Shown: piece after piece, positions 51,745-62,073 of the stretch
Position numbering within the stretch: the first letter of the stretch is position 1
Layout: the number at the start of each line of letters is the position of its first letter
Source of the DNA: Vibrio diabolicus
GTDB lineage: Bacteria; Pseudomonadota; Gammaproteobacteria; Enterobacterales; Vibrionaceae
Length of the DNA: 64,000 nucleotides
Assembly: GCA_001048675.1 (NCBI GenBank)
Contig: CCKK01000003.1
Span: 434,001 to 498,000, forward strand
Reading direction: 5' to 3'
The notes under the pieces: generated by a model
The model's database searches: none
What the model was told of the DNA's origin: nothing
The model's input: only the letters and a program-made list of their open reading frames with translations
Made by a program: the position numbers and the translations under genes

Positions 51745-53040
51745 ATGAACGCTCAATCATTTATCGACGCAGGATTGCATTACACTCCCCACAGTTTTAC
51801 CGTTCCTCTGGATTACCAAGACGCGAGTAAAGGCACCATTGAAGTCTTCGCCCGTGCGGTTTGCCTAGTCGGCGATGAAGAATCGACCAAACCTTGGTTG
51901 GTTTACTTTCAGGGCGGGCCGGGCTTTCCCTCTCCGCGTCAAAACGGCAATAGCGGCTGGGTAAAGCGCGCGCTGCAAGAGTACCGAGTTTTGCTTCTCG
52001 ACCAGCGCGGTACGGGCAACAGCAGCGTAATTAATCACCAGACGCTTGCTCACCTCACGCCAGAGCAACAAGCAGACTACTTGAGCCACTTCCGAGCGGA
52101 TAACATCGTGCGCGACGCGGAATACATTCGTGAGCAATTTGGCGTCGAAAAATGGGCGATCTTAGGTCAAAGCTTTGGTGGTTTTTGTTCCCTCACCTAT
52201 TTGTCTTTGTTCCCAGACAGCTTGCTGCAAAGCTACATCACGGGTGGCGTGCCATCAGTCTCGCGTCATGCCGACGATGTGTATGAAGCCACCTTCAAAC
52301 GCACCATGGAGAAAAACCAAGCGTTCTTCCAACAATTTCCCAATGCACAGCAACTTTGCCAAAACATTGCGAATCACTTGCTGGAAAATGAAGAGTACCT
52401 ACCAAATGGTCAACGCTTCACGGTGGAGCAATTTCAACAAATCGGCATCAACTTTGGTGTGAGTGATACTTTCTTGCCGACTTACTATTGGTTAGAAAGC
52501 GCGTTGATTGAAGTGAACGGCAAACAACAACTTCGCTATGAGTTCTTGAACGATATGTTGGCGCAACAAAACTTCCAAACCAACCCGATTTACGCCATTT
52601 TGCATGAATCGATTTATTGCCAAGGTTTTGCGTCAAATTGGAGTGCACACCGTGTTCGCCAAACCCGACCAGAGTTTAATTATGAACCTGGCAAGCCATT
52701 TTACTTTACGGGGGAAATGGTCTTCCCATGGATGTTCGATCAATACGTCAACCTCAAGCCACTAAAAGATGCCGCTGAAATATTGGCCGCGAAAGAAGAT
52801 TGGACTGCGCTGTACGATCAAACACAACTGGCTCAAAACAAAGTGCCTGTCAGTTGCGCCGTTTACGCTGATGATATGTTTGTGGAAATGGATATCAGCC
52901 GAGAAACGCTCGCGTTAATCCCAAACTCAAAAGCGTGGATCACTAACGAGTACGAGCACAACGGTTTACGTGCCGACGGTGAGCGCGTTTTAGATAAGTT
53001 AATTGCGATGGGGAATCAAACCGCCGCTAATTTGAAATAA
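51745..53040 (+). CDS. Alpha/beta hydrolase, proline iminopeptidase-like (S33 peptidase)
   Basis: From the ATG at 51745 the protein has 431 residues. It shows the S33 pattern: FQGGPGFPSPR (oxyanion HGGPG-like), LLLDQRGTGNSS, the nucleophile elbow GQSFGGFCSLTY and a C-terminal D/H pair (VYADDMFV, NEYEHNGLRA). Such cytoplasmic enzymes release N-terminal proline or similar residues from peptides. No signal peptide is seen. The frame opens earlier at 51682 but the longer start has no ribosome site. A terminator follows. Confidence 0.9.
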   Translation: MNAQSFIDAGLHYTPHSFTVPLDYQDASKGTIEVFARAVCLVGDEESTKPWLVYFQGGPGFPSPRQNGNSGWVKRALQEYRVLLLDQRGTGNSSVINHQTLAHLTPEQQADYLSHFRADNIVRDAEYIREQFGVEKWAILGQSFGGFCSLTYLSLFPDSLLQSYITGGVPSVSRHADDVYEATFKRTMEKNQAFFQQFPNAQQLCQNIANHLLENEEYLPNGQRFTVEQFQQIGINFGVSDTFLPTYYWLESALIEVNGKQQLRYEFLNDMLAQQNFQTNPIYAILHESIYCQGFASNWSAHRVRQTRPEFNYEPGKPFYFTGEMVFPWMFDQYVNLKPLKDAAEILAAKEDWTALYDQTQLAQNKVPVSCAVYADDMFVEMDISRETLALIPNSKAWITNEYEHNGLRADGERVLDKLIAMGNQTAANLK

Positions 53041-53049
53041 ATACTATAA

Positions 53050-53079
53050 AAACGCCTCTTCTAGAGGTAAGAGGCGTTT
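53050..53079. terminator. Terminator between S33 peptidase and GNAT genes
   Basis: AAACGCCTCTT (53050-53060) pairs with AAGAGGCGTTT (53069-53079) around CTAGAGGT. The T tail is short in the plus direction, so termination may be shared with the converging gene. Confidence 0.75.
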
Positions 53080-53098
53080 CATTCCTACCATCTTGTTT

Positions 53099-53590
53099 TT
53101 ACGAATCTCTTACGCGCTTGGTCATACGTTTCGTCATCACCCGGTAGCCCATTTTATGATAGAAATCCTCACCTTCATGGTTAAATGACGCCACGGTTAA
53201 GCCGATTTCTTCTATTCCTTGAGCACACAAATCACTTTCCATCTTATCCATCAGCGATAAACCTATTCCTAAGTTTCGATGGTTCTCTGCAACAATAAGC
53301 TCATTAATAAAACCAACGCGTTTTTCTGGTGAAATCAGCGACTGAACGTTACGAACCGAACCAGAGATAAAACCGACGACTTTTCTTTGCGAACAAGCAA
53401 TAAAAGCGCTCACGCTCCCATCAAAATACTTTTCGAAGGTGCAATATGATTCTCTTAGTTGTGCCAATTCCTTGGGTGGACGATAGAAGTTCGGTTCAGC
53501 TTCATAGTGCGATGTATCGAGTTCAACGAGTAATTGTTTGAGCAAGGGAGCATCTTCTTCCCTCAGCCGCCTGATATAAAACTGCTGCAT
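53099..53590 (-). CDS. GNAT-family N-acetyltransferase
   Basis: The 163 residues form a GNAT fold: QFYIRRLREEDAPLLKQLL at the start, then SAFIACSQRKVVGFISGSVRNVQS, the acetyl-CoA loop VAENHRNLGIGLSLMDKME (R/Q-x-x-G-x-G/A) and FYHKMGYRVMTKRM at the end. Substrate is unknown. It is monocistronic and leftward, with a long untranslated gap to the trhO gene on the other side. Confidence 0.88.
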   Translation of the reverse strand: MQQFYIRRLREEDAPLLKQLLVELDTSHYEAEPNFYRPPKELAQLRESYCTFEKYFDGSVSAFIACSQRKVVGFISGSVRNVQSLISPEKRVGFINELIVAENHRNLGIGLSLMDKMESDLCAQGIEEIGLTVASFNHEGEDFYHKMGYRVMTKRMTKRVRDS

Positions 53591-53913
53591 GTCCTTTCCT
53601 TGCCAACTGATCCGATTATTATTTTGTAGCTCTTGCGCACAACTTTAATGAAGAGCCGAAGAAGGAATCACAGTACAAATTTAAACCAAAAGTGTCGAGT
53701 TCTACTTACCTTGTTCTCTGCAATTTATGCTTATAATTTGAACACATAGCGATTTTACCCGCGTGACGCTTTGCCGCATCAAAACACCGCTACATCCCGC
53801 CTAGCCATAATATCCGCATAATTTGTCCGTATTTCCGACTAGTTTAGTCAGGTATACTTCGTGCCGCTAAAATTTTAAGGTCGTTGACCACCTGTATTTT
53901 TAAAGGAAACCTC
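53591..53913 (+). promoter_or_regulatory. 323-base divergent region before trhO
   Basis: No gene fits here. A TATAAT at 53732-53737 has TTGTTC 15 bases upstream (slightly short spacing), and a TATACT at 53853-53858 is closer to the gene. Either could serve trhO; neither is certain. No inverted repeat of note was seen. Confidence 0.4.
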
Positions 53914-54894
53914 ATGAGTCAGTATGTAGTTTGTGCGCTGTACAAGTTTGTTGAGCTGAATAACTATCAAGAACTACGCGAGCCATTACTTGCGTTGATG
54001 GAAAAACACCATATTCGCGGAACATTACTGCTGGCAAGTGAGGGCATCAACGGCACTGTTGCCTCTGATCGTGCAGGTATTGATACGCTACTGGAGTGGC
54101 TAAACAACGAGCCTCGTTTGACAGGCACCGTATACAAAGAGTCGTACTCTGAGACCCAGCCATTCAATCGCACCAAAGTGAAATTGAAAAAAGAGATCGT
54201 AACATTAGGTGTTGAAGGCATAGACCCTCGCCACGTAGTGGGTACTTACGTGAAACCTCAAGAGTGGAACGATCTTATTGCTGATCCTGAAGTGTTTGTT
54301 GTCGATACACGTAATGATTACGAAATCGAGATCGGCACATTCAAAGGCGCTGTAAACCCAAATACTGAAACCTTTCGTGAATTCCCAGACTATGTAAAAG
54401 AAAACATGGACCCGGAAAAGCATAAGAAAGTGGCGATGTTCTGTACCGGTGGTATCCGCTGCGAAAAATCAACTGCTTACATGAAAGAGCAAGGTTTTGA
54501 TGAGGTCTACCACTTAGAAGGCGGCATTCTAAAGTACCTTGAAGAAGTACCAGAGGACGAGAGTATGTGGGAAGGCGATTGTTATGTGTTTGACGGTCGT
54601 GTGGCTGTCAACCACCAGCTTGAGAAAGCCGATTACGATTTGTGTAACGCTTGTCGTCTACCGATCACTGAAGAAGACAAACAGTCTGATTTGTTCGAGC
54701 AAGGCGTGAGCTGCCCGAAATGTCACGGCACGCACTCAGAAGAGCAAATTGCTCGATTCCGCGAACGTGAAAAACAAATTGTTCTTGCAGAACAGCGAGG
54801 CGAGCAGCATGTTGGTGGCGAAAGTGCCAAGCAAAGAGAAGCTCGACGCGCCGCTAAGTACGCACAAAAAGAAGCTCAGCGTAAACAAGACTAA
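53914..54894 (+). CDS. trhO: tRNA uridine(34) hydroxylase TrhO (rhodanese family, YceA)
   Basis: TrhO hydroxylates U34 of some tRNAs, the first step in forming 5-methoxyuridine or cmo5U-type bases. From the ATG at 53914 (AAAGGAAA site) the protein has 326 residues: N-terminal acylphosphatase-like domain ([40 protein letters not shown]) and a rhodanese domain with the active cysteine in [16 protein letters not shown], followed by a CxxC/CxxC zinc-like stretch ([18 protein letters not shown]) and a charged tail. This is the long YceA form typical of gammaproteobacteria. A GNRA-loop terminator follows. Confidence 0.95.
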   Translation: MSQYVVCALYKFVELNNYQELREPLLALMEKHHIRGTLLLASEGINGTVASDRAGIDTLLEWLNNEPRLTGTVYKESYSETQPFNRTKVKLKKEIVTLGVEGIDPRHVVGTYVKPQEWNDLIADPEVFVVDTRNDYEIEIGTFKGAVNPNTETFREFPDYVKENMDPEKHKKVAMFCTGGIRCEKSTAYMKEQGFDEVYHLEGGILKYLEEVPEDESMWEGDCYVFDGRVAVNHQLEKADYDLCNACRLPITEEDKQSDLFEQGVSCPKCHGTHSEEQIARFREREKQIVLAEQRGEQHVGGESAKQREARRAAKYAQKEAQRKQD

Positions 54895-54915
54895 GCTCGA
54901 CTCTAATTCTATTTT

Positions 54916-54943
54916 AAGCGAGCTGCCGTAAGGTGGCTCGCTT
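54916..54943 (+). terminator. Terminator after trhO
   Basis: AAGCGAGCTGCC (54916-54927) pairs with GGTGGCTCGCTT (54932-54943) around a GTAA loop, with two G-T pairs, followed by TTAC. The stem is strong. Confidence 0.8.
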
Positions 54944-54964
54944 TTACTATGCACCAACACTCTT

Positions 54965-55270
54965 TCAATACAATTTTGTATCCCTCACCAAAACCTCTAG
55001 TTGATTGTCCCTTTTGCCTTCGGGTAGCCCCACCATCTCATCATAAGCACTTTGATGTACTAAAACCTGCTTATTTGCTTTGATATTCTTGCACTTCTTT
55101 TGCATCTCGATAAGGGAATGAGCCCTCAAAAAGATACCGTTGTCATCAGTGATGAATTGCGCTTTCCCATCAACTACGACAGATGCTTGATACAATGAGA
55201 GATCAAGCGAGTGAATGATCAATTTATCTACGTAGAAGAACTTTTCTAACTTACTCAGTGGTATCGACAT
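54965..55270 (-). CDS. DUF6482-like conserved protein
   Basis: The 101-residue protein has the pattern [34 protein letters not shown], then [16 protein letters not shown] and [14 protein letters not shown], which I recognise as the DUF6482 family of marine gammaproteobacteria. Function is unknown; it is a small soluble alpha/beta protein. The start at 55270 has an AGGAGG-like site on its strand. It is divergent from the photolyase gene, 108 bases apart, so shared light or stress regulation is possible. Confidence 0.8.
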   Translation of the reverse strand: MSIPLSKLEKFFYVDKLIIHSLDLSLYQASVVVDGKAQFITDDNGIFLRAHSLIEMQKKCKNIKANKQVLVHQSAYDEMVGLPEGKRDNQLEVLVRDTKLY

Positions 55271-55378
55271 ATCTCACCTCCTTGTGAGCAACCTCTACGT
55301 TTTAATGAACAAAACCGATCATTAGGTGAGATCTCTTCGGATCATTTGCGTACAACATCGGAAACAAAGAGGATTCCG

Positions 55379-56860
55379 ATGCAAACAATCAATGTCGTAT
55401 GGTTAAAACGAGATTTAAGGCTGACTGACCACCAGCCCTTAACACAAGCATTGTCGTCAAAGCACCCAACGGTACTTTTATATATTGTTGAACCGTTGCT
55501 GTTAGACAACCCTCACTATTCTGAGCGTCACTGGCGATTTGTTTGGCAATCATTGCAAGACATGAATGAGACGCTCAAAGCCTATGGACACCGCATCACG
55601 GTTCTGTTTGGCGATGCCTTAGCATGTTTTCAATCAATTCAAATGCAATATCAAATCAACGCTGTGTTTTCTCATCAGGAAATAGGGCTCAACTGCACCT
55701 TTGAGCGCGATAAGCAAATTGCCGACTGGCTGCATGAGCAGAACATCACGTGGTTTGAGTTCGAGCACGGTGCTGTTATTAGAGGAGCAAAAGACCGGCA
55801 GGGTTGGGACAAACATTGGGATTTGGTCATGAGAGCCTCCATAAGCCCTCTTGAGCTGCAAACCAACTTGTTGCATTCATTGGATGCAGAATCACTCGGC
55901 TGCGCGTTTTCGCCACCTTCATCCTGGCTATCAAAATGCAAAGGAATGCAAACGGGAGGAAGCCAACTCGCTTGGAAAACACTGGAGGACTTTTTCAATC
56001 GTCGAGGTCGTGATTACTATCGAAGCATTTCTAGTCCCACAGCCTCACGTACAGCCTGTACTCGCCTTTCTCCATACCTCGCTTGGGGTAATATATCCTT
56101 GCGTGAAGTTTATCAGTACCTATTGAAATACTGGCAAGTTGCTGGGTTTCGTCGCAGTTTAATTGCGTTGTCTTCACGGCTGCATTGGCACTGCCATTTC
56201 ATGCAGAAATTCGAGTCGGAATACGACATGGAGTTTTACTGTGTTAACCGAGCTTACGAATCGTTGATTAAACAAAGTAGCACTTTCGATGAAGAAAAGT
56301 TAGCAGCATGGAAATCTGGATATACAGGCATACCTTTGATCGATGCCTGTATGCGCTGTTTGCATCAGACTGGCTATATAAACTTTCGCATGCGCGCCAT
56401 GCTGGTTAGTTTTCTCACTCATCACATGAACATGGATTGGCGAACTGGCGTGACGCATTTAGCGCAACTATTCCTCGACTTTGAGCCTGGTATTCATTAC
56501 CCACAATTCCAAATGCAAGCCGGGGTAACTGGGACCAATACAATCCGGATTTACAACCCGGTTAAGCAAGCCCAAGAACATGACCCTGATGGCGCGTTCA
56601 TCTATAAATGGGTGCCTGAATTGCAAATGGTCCCCACCCCACTATTGTTCGAGCCCTGGACAATGACACAGATGGAAACCGTCATGTACCACTTGAAACC
56701 GGATAGCCGTTACCTAGCGCCTATTGTCGACCTAAATAGCGCAGCTAAAGACGCAAGGGAGCGTCTATGGGCATGGCGCAAACGGGCCGATGTAAAACAA
56801 GAAGGCAAACGAATTTTAACGCGACACGTGAGACCATCGAAAGAAAGCAGGGCTCGTTGA
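55379..56860 (+). CDS. Cryptochrome/photolyase family protein
   Basis: The 493 residues (ATG 55379 with AGAGGA upstream) form an N-terminal photolyase domain ([17 protein letters not shown]) and a C-terminal FAD-binding domain ([70 protein letters not shown]). The tryptophan-rich electron path (LHWHCHF, LSSRL) is present. Enzymes of this group repair UV dimers or act as blue-light sensors; this one belongs to the group with the [15 protein letters not shown] start common in vibrios. The fasciclin gene follows after 80 bases. Confidence 0.9.
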   Translation: MQTINVVWLKRDLRLTDHQPLTQALSSKHPTVLLYIVEPLLLDNPHYSERHWRFVWQSLQDMNETLKAYGHRITVLFGDALACFQSIQMQYQINAVFSHQEIGLNCTFERDKQIADWLHEQNITWFEFEHGAVIRGAKDRQGWDKHWDLVMRASISPLELQTNLLHSLDAESLGCAFSPPSSWLSKCKGMQTGGSQLAWKTLEDFFNRRGRDYYRSISSPTASRTACTRLSPYLAWGNISLREVYQYLLKYWQVAGFRRSLIALSSRLHWHCHFMQKFESEYDMEFYCVNRAYESLIKQSSTFDEEKLAAWKSGYTGIPLIDACMRCLHQTGYINFRMRAMLVSFLTHHMNMDWRTGVTHLAQLFLDFEPGIHYPQFQMQAGVTGTNTIRIYNPVKQAQEHDPDGAFIYKWVPELQMVPTPLLFEPWTMTQMETVMYHLKPDSRYLAPIVDLNSAAKDARERLWAWRKRADVKQEGKRILTRHVRPSKESRAR

Positions 56861-56940
56861 TCATCTCTTCATTTAGATGCGTACAAACAAAGACATTCTC
56901 TAGGGAAACCGTTGTACCCTCAACTCGTAAGGAACACATT

Positions 56941-57441
56941 ATGTTTAAACGTATCTTGGTTATCACGGCTACATTGATGGCGACTTTATCTTTTATGCTT
57001 CCCGTCAAGGCTCATGAGCATGGCATGATGAAGGCTGATATTGTCGACGTTGCCACTGAAAACGGCTCTTTCAATACACTTGTCGCTGCAGTGAAAGCGG
57101 CTGATCTAGTCGATACACTCAAAGGAGAAGGCCCATTTACTGTTTTTGCACCAACGGATGACGCTTTTGCAAAACTGCCTGACGGTACAATCGATATGCT
57201 CTTAATGCCGGAAAACAAAGACAAGTTAGTATCCATTTTGACTTATCACGTCGTCCCAGGGATAGTAATGGCTGCCGATGTTGTTAAGCTGGACAAAGCG
57301 ACTACGGTTCAGGGGCAAGACGTGATGATTAAAACCATGGGTGATAAAGTCATGGTCAACGATGCAAATGTAATGGCAACCGATGTGAAAGCTAAAAACG
57401 GCATCATTCATGTTATTGATACCGTCATTATGCCTAAATAA
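56941..57441 (+). CDS. Secreted fasciclin-domain protein
   Basis: From the ATG at 56941 (AAGGAACA site) the protein has 166 residues: signal peptide ([20 protein letters not shown]...KAHE) and a single FAS1 domain ([71 protein letters not shown]). FAS1 domains mediate adhesion; single-domain bacterial forms are periplasmic or secreted. The gene is close behind the photolyase, a pairing seen in light-stress clusters, though the tie is only positional. The long frame beginning at 56767 overlaps the photolyase end and is rejected. Confidence 0.9.
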   Translation: MFKRILVITATLMATLSFMLPVKAHEHGMMKADIVDVATENGSFNTLVAAVKAADLVDTLKGEGPFTVFAPTDDAFAKLPDGTIDMLLMPENKDKLVSILTYHVVPGIVMAADVVKLDKATTVQGQDVMIKTMGDKVMVNDANVMATDVKAKNGIIHVIDTVIMPK

Positions 57442-57452
57442 AATGATTCAGA

Positions 57453-57472
57453 GGGCGGTATATTCCGCCCTT
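57453..57472 (+). terminator. Hairpin after the fasciclin gene
   Basis: AGGGCGG pairs with CCGCCCT around a TATATT loop, followed by TTT. The tail is short, so termination is probable but not strong. Confidence 0.65.
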
Positions 57473-57711
57473 TAAACGGTGCTTCTTCTATCCTTAATCC
57501 TGCCCCTTCCCACCTTCGACCCAACAACCAATCACTCATTCACTCCAGCTATAGAAAAGACAAAAACAACATGGAAACCAATACCTTAGAAACAAAACAG
57601 CACAATATCAATGAGGTTGGCGTACCGTTACCTTTCAATTTGAGAACATGATTCCATGTCAGTGTCGTTTACTTTTCCACATGTAAATTCTTGAGCTAAA
57701 TTTTGGCTGCT

Positions 57712-57816
57712 CAATCACATTTCGGCAAACCACTCGAAAGGGTGGGACGCAAAGCTTCCGGTCTGTCAGCATTCCATCATCAAAAGTAATGCTCATGATA
57801 GCGGGGTTGCCATGTT
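57712..57816 (+). ncRNA. Class I cyclic di-GMP riboswitch (GEMM-I, Vc1-like) upstream of gbpA
   Basis: The segment carries the GEMM-I core: GGCAAACCACTCGAAAGGGT with a GAAA tetraloop on stem P2 (57731-57746), GGGACGCAAAGCTTCCGG, a second hairpin GCATT/AATGC (57769-57773 with 57788-57792), and a 3' side GCGGGGTTGCC. Helix P1 forms between GGCAA (57724-57728) and TTGCC (57807-57811). These match the V. cholerae Vc1/Vc2 aptamers. Vc1 also precedes gbpA. The 100 bases to the gbpA start would be the expression platform. Nothing else of note lies in 57473-57711 apart from a 26-codon frame. Confidence 0.93.
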
Positions 57817-57920
57817 GCAGCACTACATTGTCCAAATGTATGGATTCATGCAGCGTTGCTTCGTGCTCAGCATGCGCCGAGGTGTGACATTAATTTGTCA
57901 GCCATAACAGAGGACATGTG

Positions 57921-59384
57921 ATGAAATCCTTCCCAACCAAATCCGTACTTGCATTAGCACTTGCAAGCATTAGCTCAAGTGCTGCGGCTCACGGCTACGT
58001 ATCAGAAACCAATGATGGTGTCGCTGCAAGTCGCGCGGCACTATGTAAGTATCCAACACCTGATACTAACGAAAAAAATAATAACTGCGGTGCCATTCAA
58101 TACGAGCCACAAAGTGTTGAAGGTCCTGATGGTTTTCCACAATCAGGACCTCGCGATGGAAAAATAGCAAGTGCTGAAACCGCTCTAGCTGCCGCTCTTG
58201 ATGAACAAACTGCCGACCGCTGGATGAAACGTCCTATTCAATCAGGTACACAGACTTTTGAATGGACATTTACCGCTAACCATGTGACGCGTGACTGGAA
58301 ATATTACATCACCAAACCTGATTGGAACCCAAATGCCTCACTATCACGCGACTCGTTTGATCTGACTCCTTTCTGTGTAGTCGATGGCAATATGGTTCAA
58401 CCTCCAAAACAGGTGAGCCATCAATGTAATGTGCCTACGCGCGAGGGGTATCACGTCATTCTGGCGGTATGGGATGTTGGCGACACAGCGGCTTCATTTT
58501 ATAACGTGATCGATGTGAAATTTGATGGCGACAGTCCAGTCATTCCAGATTGGACGCAAGGCGGTCAAATTATTCCGACGATGGATTTAAATGTTGGAGA
58601 TTCGGTTTATACGCGCGTATTTGATCAGGCGGGTGAAAACATAGCTTATCGAACCGAGCTAGAAATTACCGATGCAGTCATGGGCAAAGCGAAAAACTGG
58701 TCTTACGCTCTAGCAACGAAGATCAACCAAGAGCAAACTAAACTGCAAGCGGGACAGTATGCCGAGGATAAATTCACTCCTGTTTATGGTACTAATCCGG
58801 TGTATCTGCAAGCTAATAGCGGCCTTGAGCGTGTAGAAGTCGGCTACAAGATAGAAACTCCCGTTCCAGAGTACTCACTCACAGTAGATGGCTTAGCAGA
58901 CGAGTATATCATTGAGTCAACACCGACAACGTTGGATCTGACACTCACTGCTGAAGGCGATTTAAACGCAGAACTCACCGTGTACAATCACCACCGTGAG
59001 CCACTTGCAAGCTGGGCAGACGAAATGAAAGACGGCTCGGTGGAGGCAGTATCGCTCGCTTTAAGCAAATCAGAGCCTGGTCACCATATGCTCGTGACTC
59101 GTATTAAAGACAAAGATGGCAACTTGGTGGATCAGCAAACGCTCGACTTTCACTTAAAAGAAGAGTCAGTAACGCCACCACCATCTGGCGAGTACGATTT
59201 TGTCTTCCCTGAAGGGCTATCTAGCTACACAGCGGGCACAAACGTGCTTGCAAGCGACGGTGCCATTTACCAATGTAAACCCTTCCCATACTCTGGTTAC
59301 TGTGTACAGTGGAAAGAAAGCGCAAACCAATACGAACCAGGAACAGGTTCACACTGGGAAATGGCTTGGGACAAAGTCAACTAA
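57921..59384 (+). CDS. gbpA: N-acetylglucosamine-binding protein A, GbpA (AA10 lytic polysaccharide monooxygenase)
   Basis: GbpA is a secreted chitin-active LPMO and adhesin. The 487 residues begin with a 23-residue signal peptide, so mature protein starts at H24 ([10 protein letters not shown]), one half of the copper histidine brace; the second histidine is in the [10 protein letters not shown] stretch. Two middle domains bind bacterial surfaces in V. cholerae, and the C-terminal chitin-binding domain carries [33 protein letters not shown] (shortened) and [15 protein letters not shown]. Length is close to V. cholerae GbpA (485). The ATG at 57921 was chosen; a GTG is one codon upstream. A GEMM-I riboswitch controls the leader. 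Confidence 0.95.
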   Translation: MKSFPTKSVLALALASISSSAAAHGYVSETNDGVAASRAALCKYPTPDTNEKNNNCGAIQYEPQSVEGPDGFPQSGPRDGKIASAETALAAALDEQTADRWMKRPIQSGTQTFEWTFTANHVTRDWKYYITKPDWNPNASLSRDSFDLTPFCVVDGNMVQPPKQVSHQCNVPTREGYHVILAVWDVGDTAASFYNVIDVKFDGDSPVIPDWTQGGQIIPTMDLNVGDSVYTRVFDQAGENIAYRTELEITDAVMGKAKNWSYALATKINQEQTKLQAGQYAEDKFTPVYGTNPVYLQANSGLERVEVGYKIETPVPEYSLTVDGLADEYIIESTPTTLDLTLTAEGDLNAELTVYNHHREPLASWADEMKDGSVEAVSLALSKSEPGHHMLVTRIKDKDGNLVDQQTLDFHLKEESVTPPPSGEYDFVFPEGLSSYTAGTNVLASDGAIYQCKPFPYSGYCVQWKESANQYEPGTGSHWEMAWDKVN

Positions 59385-59407
59385 ATCGCCCTTTGAACGT
59401 TAAGTAA

Positions 59408-59432
59408 AAAGAGCCTCGCTATGAGGCTCTTT
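59408..59432. terminator. Bidirectional terminator between gbpA and the patatin gene
   Basis: AAAGAGCCTC (59408-59417) pairs with GAGGCTCTTT (59423-59432), loop GCTAT. A run of A upstream gives a T run on the minus strand, so it serves both converging genes. Confidence 0.88.
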
Positions 59433-59437
59433 CATTA

Positions 59438-60310
59438 TCAAACGCAAAAATGGCAGTTTTCCCGATCTAAACCATGAACACCTGACAAATTGGCCAAATG
59501 AGCCCGCCCTTCAATCAGCCCCATTTCATAACCTTCCAATAGAACGTTTTGTCGCATTGATAAGCGCTGAACAGGAAAATTATCTGGTGGTGCAATCACT
59601 CTGACATGCGTTCCCGGTGGAGGGTTACGAATAAATTCCAACGATTGATTGTAGTTATCTGCACGTCTTAACATCGCGTCCGCCATTTTAGGATGTTCGG
59701 CAAATAACTTCTTCATCAGCCATGTGGTTTTTACTGGCTTCTTGGCATAATTTAGCGGGTGAGAAAGCACAACGGTTATGTCGCGAGCCCCGCGACGATA
59801 AGCCTCACGCACCGGGATAGAATCTGCAACCCCACCATCGGTATAGCAGCCTCCAGAAAAGCAAGGGGTGTGCTTGTATGCAATGGGTAACGCTGTTGTC
59901 GCTTCAATCGCATGATGAAAATTATCACGCGTCACGCGATAATAGTCTGCCTGTCCTGTATCTACATTCGTCGTCGCTGCCAGAAAAGGAATACCATTAA
60001 ACAGTTTATTTTCATCGACGGGATACAAACGATTAGACTCTTCAAACAGCCACTTCACATCAATGAGATCCCCACCTTTAACGAATCGAGTCGGATCAAA
60101 AAAGCGTTTACTCGTTGCCAGCTTAGTAATGACATTAATGCTGCGATGTGGATAGTCGGTCAAATAACCAATCAAGTTTGATGCGCCAGCAGATACACCA
60201 ATGGCAAAATCAAACGGTTTATAACTCTGCTCTAAAAACGCATCTAGCACTCCGCTTGCGAAGACACCTCGCATCGCGCCACCTTCCACTACAATTGCTT
60301 TTGTTGCCAT
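59438..60310 (-). CDS. Patatin-like phospholipase (YjjU-like)
   Basis: From the ATG at 60310 (GGGGGAAAT site) the protein has 290 residues. It shows the oxyanion loop EGGAMRG (residues 9-15), the nucleophile elbow GVSAG with S40, and the catalytic aspartate in CYTDGG. Patatin lipases act as acyl hydrolases; the target lipid is unknown. No signal peptide is visible, so it is probably cytoplasmic or membrane-associated. The frame continues to 60355 but the shorter start is better supported. Confidence 0.9.
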   Translation of the reverse strand: MATKAIVVEGGAMRGVFASGVLDAFLEQSYKPFDFAIGVSAGASNLIGYLTDYPHRSINVITKLATSKRFFDPTRFVKGGDLIDVKWLFEESNRLYPVDENKLFNGIPFLAATTNVDTGQADYYRVTRDNFHHAIEATTALPIAYKHTPCFSGGCYTDGGVADSIPVREAYRRGARDITVVLSHPLNYAKKPVKTTWLMKKLFAEHPKMADAMLRRADNYNQSLEFIRNPPPGTHVRVIAPPDNFPVQRLSMRQNVLLEGYEMGLIEGRAHLANLSGVHGLDRENCHFCV

Positions 60311-60437
60311 ATTTCCCCCATTATTCTTGCCAAAAGAGTAATGAAATTCGTGCAATCAAAACAATTGAATATTCTTATTATTGAAATAGGTGAAGTCTAT
60401 TTATTTCTTTCTTAGAAAGTGAAAACTAAAGTTCAAA

Positions 60438-60472
60438 AAATCCACACCTGCTAGAAATGTAGGTGTGGATTT
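60438..60472 (-). terminator. Terminator of the MarC-family gene
   Basis: On the minus strand AAATCCACACCT pairs with AGGTGTGGATTT (12 base pairs) around an 11-base loop, followed by TTTTTTG. It lies 18 bases after the gene. Confidence 0.88.
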
Positions 60473-60489
60473 AGACGAGAGGGAAACGC

Positions 60490-61131
60490 CTAAGAGAAAA
60501 CAGTTTTATAGGCTTCGCCCGCGCCATCAATAAACATTTGAGTACCGATAACCGCTAGGATTAAGCCCATCATTTTCGTCACGACGTTCAGAGCACTCGG
60601 TCCAACTGCTTTGACCAATTTGTCTCCAAATAAAAACAGTATATAGGTAATAACACACAACACAGCAAAAGAAACGATGGTAATAATGGTTTGATCAAAA
60701 CCACCCGCCGTAGCAAAGTTCATCGCGGTAGCAATCGTTCCAGGCCCTGCTAATATCGGCATCGCAAGTGGAGAAACGGCAATGCTCAACGCCGCCTGCT
60801 GCTGCGCTGGAGAATACGCTTTCTCTTTAGTTTTCTGATGCGTCGAATCACCTTGAAGCATATTAAAACCGATCAAAAACACCAAGATACCGCCCGTTAT
60901 TCGCAAGGCGTACAGCGTGATACCAAACAAATCAAAAATTAATTTACCGGCGATCGAAAATATCGCAATGATGACAAATGCAATAAAAACCGAACGAAGC
61001 GCCATGGAACGCACGGTTTCTCTATCCTCATCAGCCGTTAAACTCAAAAAGATAGGAATATTGGCGATGGGGTTCATGATCGCAAAGAAGCCCATAAACA
61101 CCGTGACTGTATGAACGATGAGTTCTTTCAT
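60490..61131 (-). CDS. MarC/YhgN-family inner membrane protein
   Basis: The 213-residue protein (ATG 61131, GGAAA upstream) has six membrane segments and the MarC pattern FAIMNPIANIPIFLSLT near the N-terminus and SPLAMPILAGPGTIATAMNFA in the middle. MarC was once linked to multidrug resistance but its role is unknown. The GTG at 61140 in the same frame is an alternative. It has its own terminator and faces the nitroreductase gene across a 195-base region. Confidence 0.9.
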   Translation of the reverse strand: MKELIVHTVTVFMGFFAIMNPIANIPIFLSLTADEDRETVRSMALRSVFIAFVIIAIFSIAGKLIFDLFGITLYALRITGGILVFLIGFNMLQGDSTHQKTKEKAYSPAQQQAALSIAVSPLAMPILAGPGTIATAMNFATAGGFDQTIITIVSFAVLCVITYILFLFGDKLVKAVGPSALNVVTKMMGLILAVIGTQMFIDGAGEAYKTVFS

Positions 61132-61326
61132 ATTTTCCACTGCAGTTAAATTGTTGATTCTAAAAACAGTATATACGCTCTCAAGCAGAACGAGTGATGT
61201 ATTCTATATTCATCTTCACACTTATGCGCTAAGCATTGTTTTTCTTTTGAGATAGTTTACCGACTCATTAAATATCGCTAAGGTGAGGCTTCAGCCTTTA
61301 CATGTAACAGGGGATGTTAAGTCACC

Positions 61327-62049
61327 ATGAACAGTACGATACAAACAATTCTCAATCACCGCTCAATTCGAAAGTTCACCTCACAACCTATTGAGAGCGA
61401 ACAATTAGAAACGATTCTACAAGCTGGCCTTGCGGCGTCTTCATCAAGTATGTTGCAAGTCGTCTCAATTATCCGCGTGACTGATAAAGAAAAGCGTACG
61501 CTATTGGCACAATATGCGGGGAATCAAGGGTACGTTGAAAGCGCTGCTGAGTTTTTGGTGTTTTGCATTGATTACCAGCGCCACGCCAGCATCAATCCTG
61601 ATGTTCAAGCTGATTTCACCGAGTTAACACTTATCGGTGCTGTTGATTCTGGCATCATGGCACAAAACTGCTTACTTGCGGCAGAGTCTATGGGACTAGG
61701 AGGCGTGTATATTGGTGGCTTACGAAACAATGCTCAAAAAGTCGACGAGTTATTAGGCTTACCTAAAAATACCGCCATTTTATTTGGTATGTGTCTTGGT
61801 CATCCAGATCAAGCCCCTGAAGCTAAGCCACGTCTACCTGCTCATGTCGTGGTGCATGAGAATCAATATCAAGACCTAAATTTGGATGATATTCAGGCTT
61901 ATGACCAAACTATGCAAAACTACTATGCAAACCGTTCGAGCAATCAAAAACAACGCACTTGGTCACAAGAAGTCACCAGTAAACTAGCTGGCGAATCACG
62001 TCCGCACATCCTGCCTTACTTAAACAGTAAAGGGCTCACTAAAAGGTGA
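61327..62049 (+). CDS. nfsA: NADPH nitroreductase / flavin reductase NfsA (FRP-like)
   Basis: The 240-residue FMN enzyme reduces nitro compounds and, in V. harveyi FRP, supplies reduced FMN to luciferase. The match is close to the NfsA/FRP group: ILNHRSIRKFTSQPIES, the ASSSSMLQVVSIIRVTD stretch, LTLIGAVDSGIMAQNCLLAAESMGLGGVYIGGLRN (shortened) and the C-terminal ESRPHILPYLNSKGLTKR. The length equals FRP (240). It is monocistronic with a terminator shared with the following converging gene. NfsB is encoded elsewhere in this window at 45222. Confidence 0.94.
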   Translation: MNSTIQTILNHRSIRKFTSQPIESEQLETILQAGLAASSSSMLQVVSIIRVTDKEKRTLLAQYAGNQGYVESAAEFLVFCIDYQRHASINPDVQADFTELTLIGAVDSGIMAQNCLLAAESMGLGGVYIGGLRNNAQKVDELLGLPKNTAILFGMCLGHPDQAPEAKPRLPAHVVVHENQYQDLNLDDIQAYDQTMQNYYANRSSNQKQRTWSQEVTSKLAGESRPHILPYLNSKGLTKR

Positions 62050-62073
62050 TGACCACAGTACGATAGGATCAAA

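Noticed and set aside
56767..56940. Longer N-terminus of the fasciclin protein
   Set aside because: It would overlap the photolyase gene; the ATG at 56941 has a ribosome site and gives a proper signal peptide.
57571..57651. 26-codon frame (METNTLETKQHNINEVGVPL...) upstream of the riboswitch
   Set aside because: It has an ATG but no convincing ribosome site and no similarity I recognise; it could be a leader peptide but cannot be supported.
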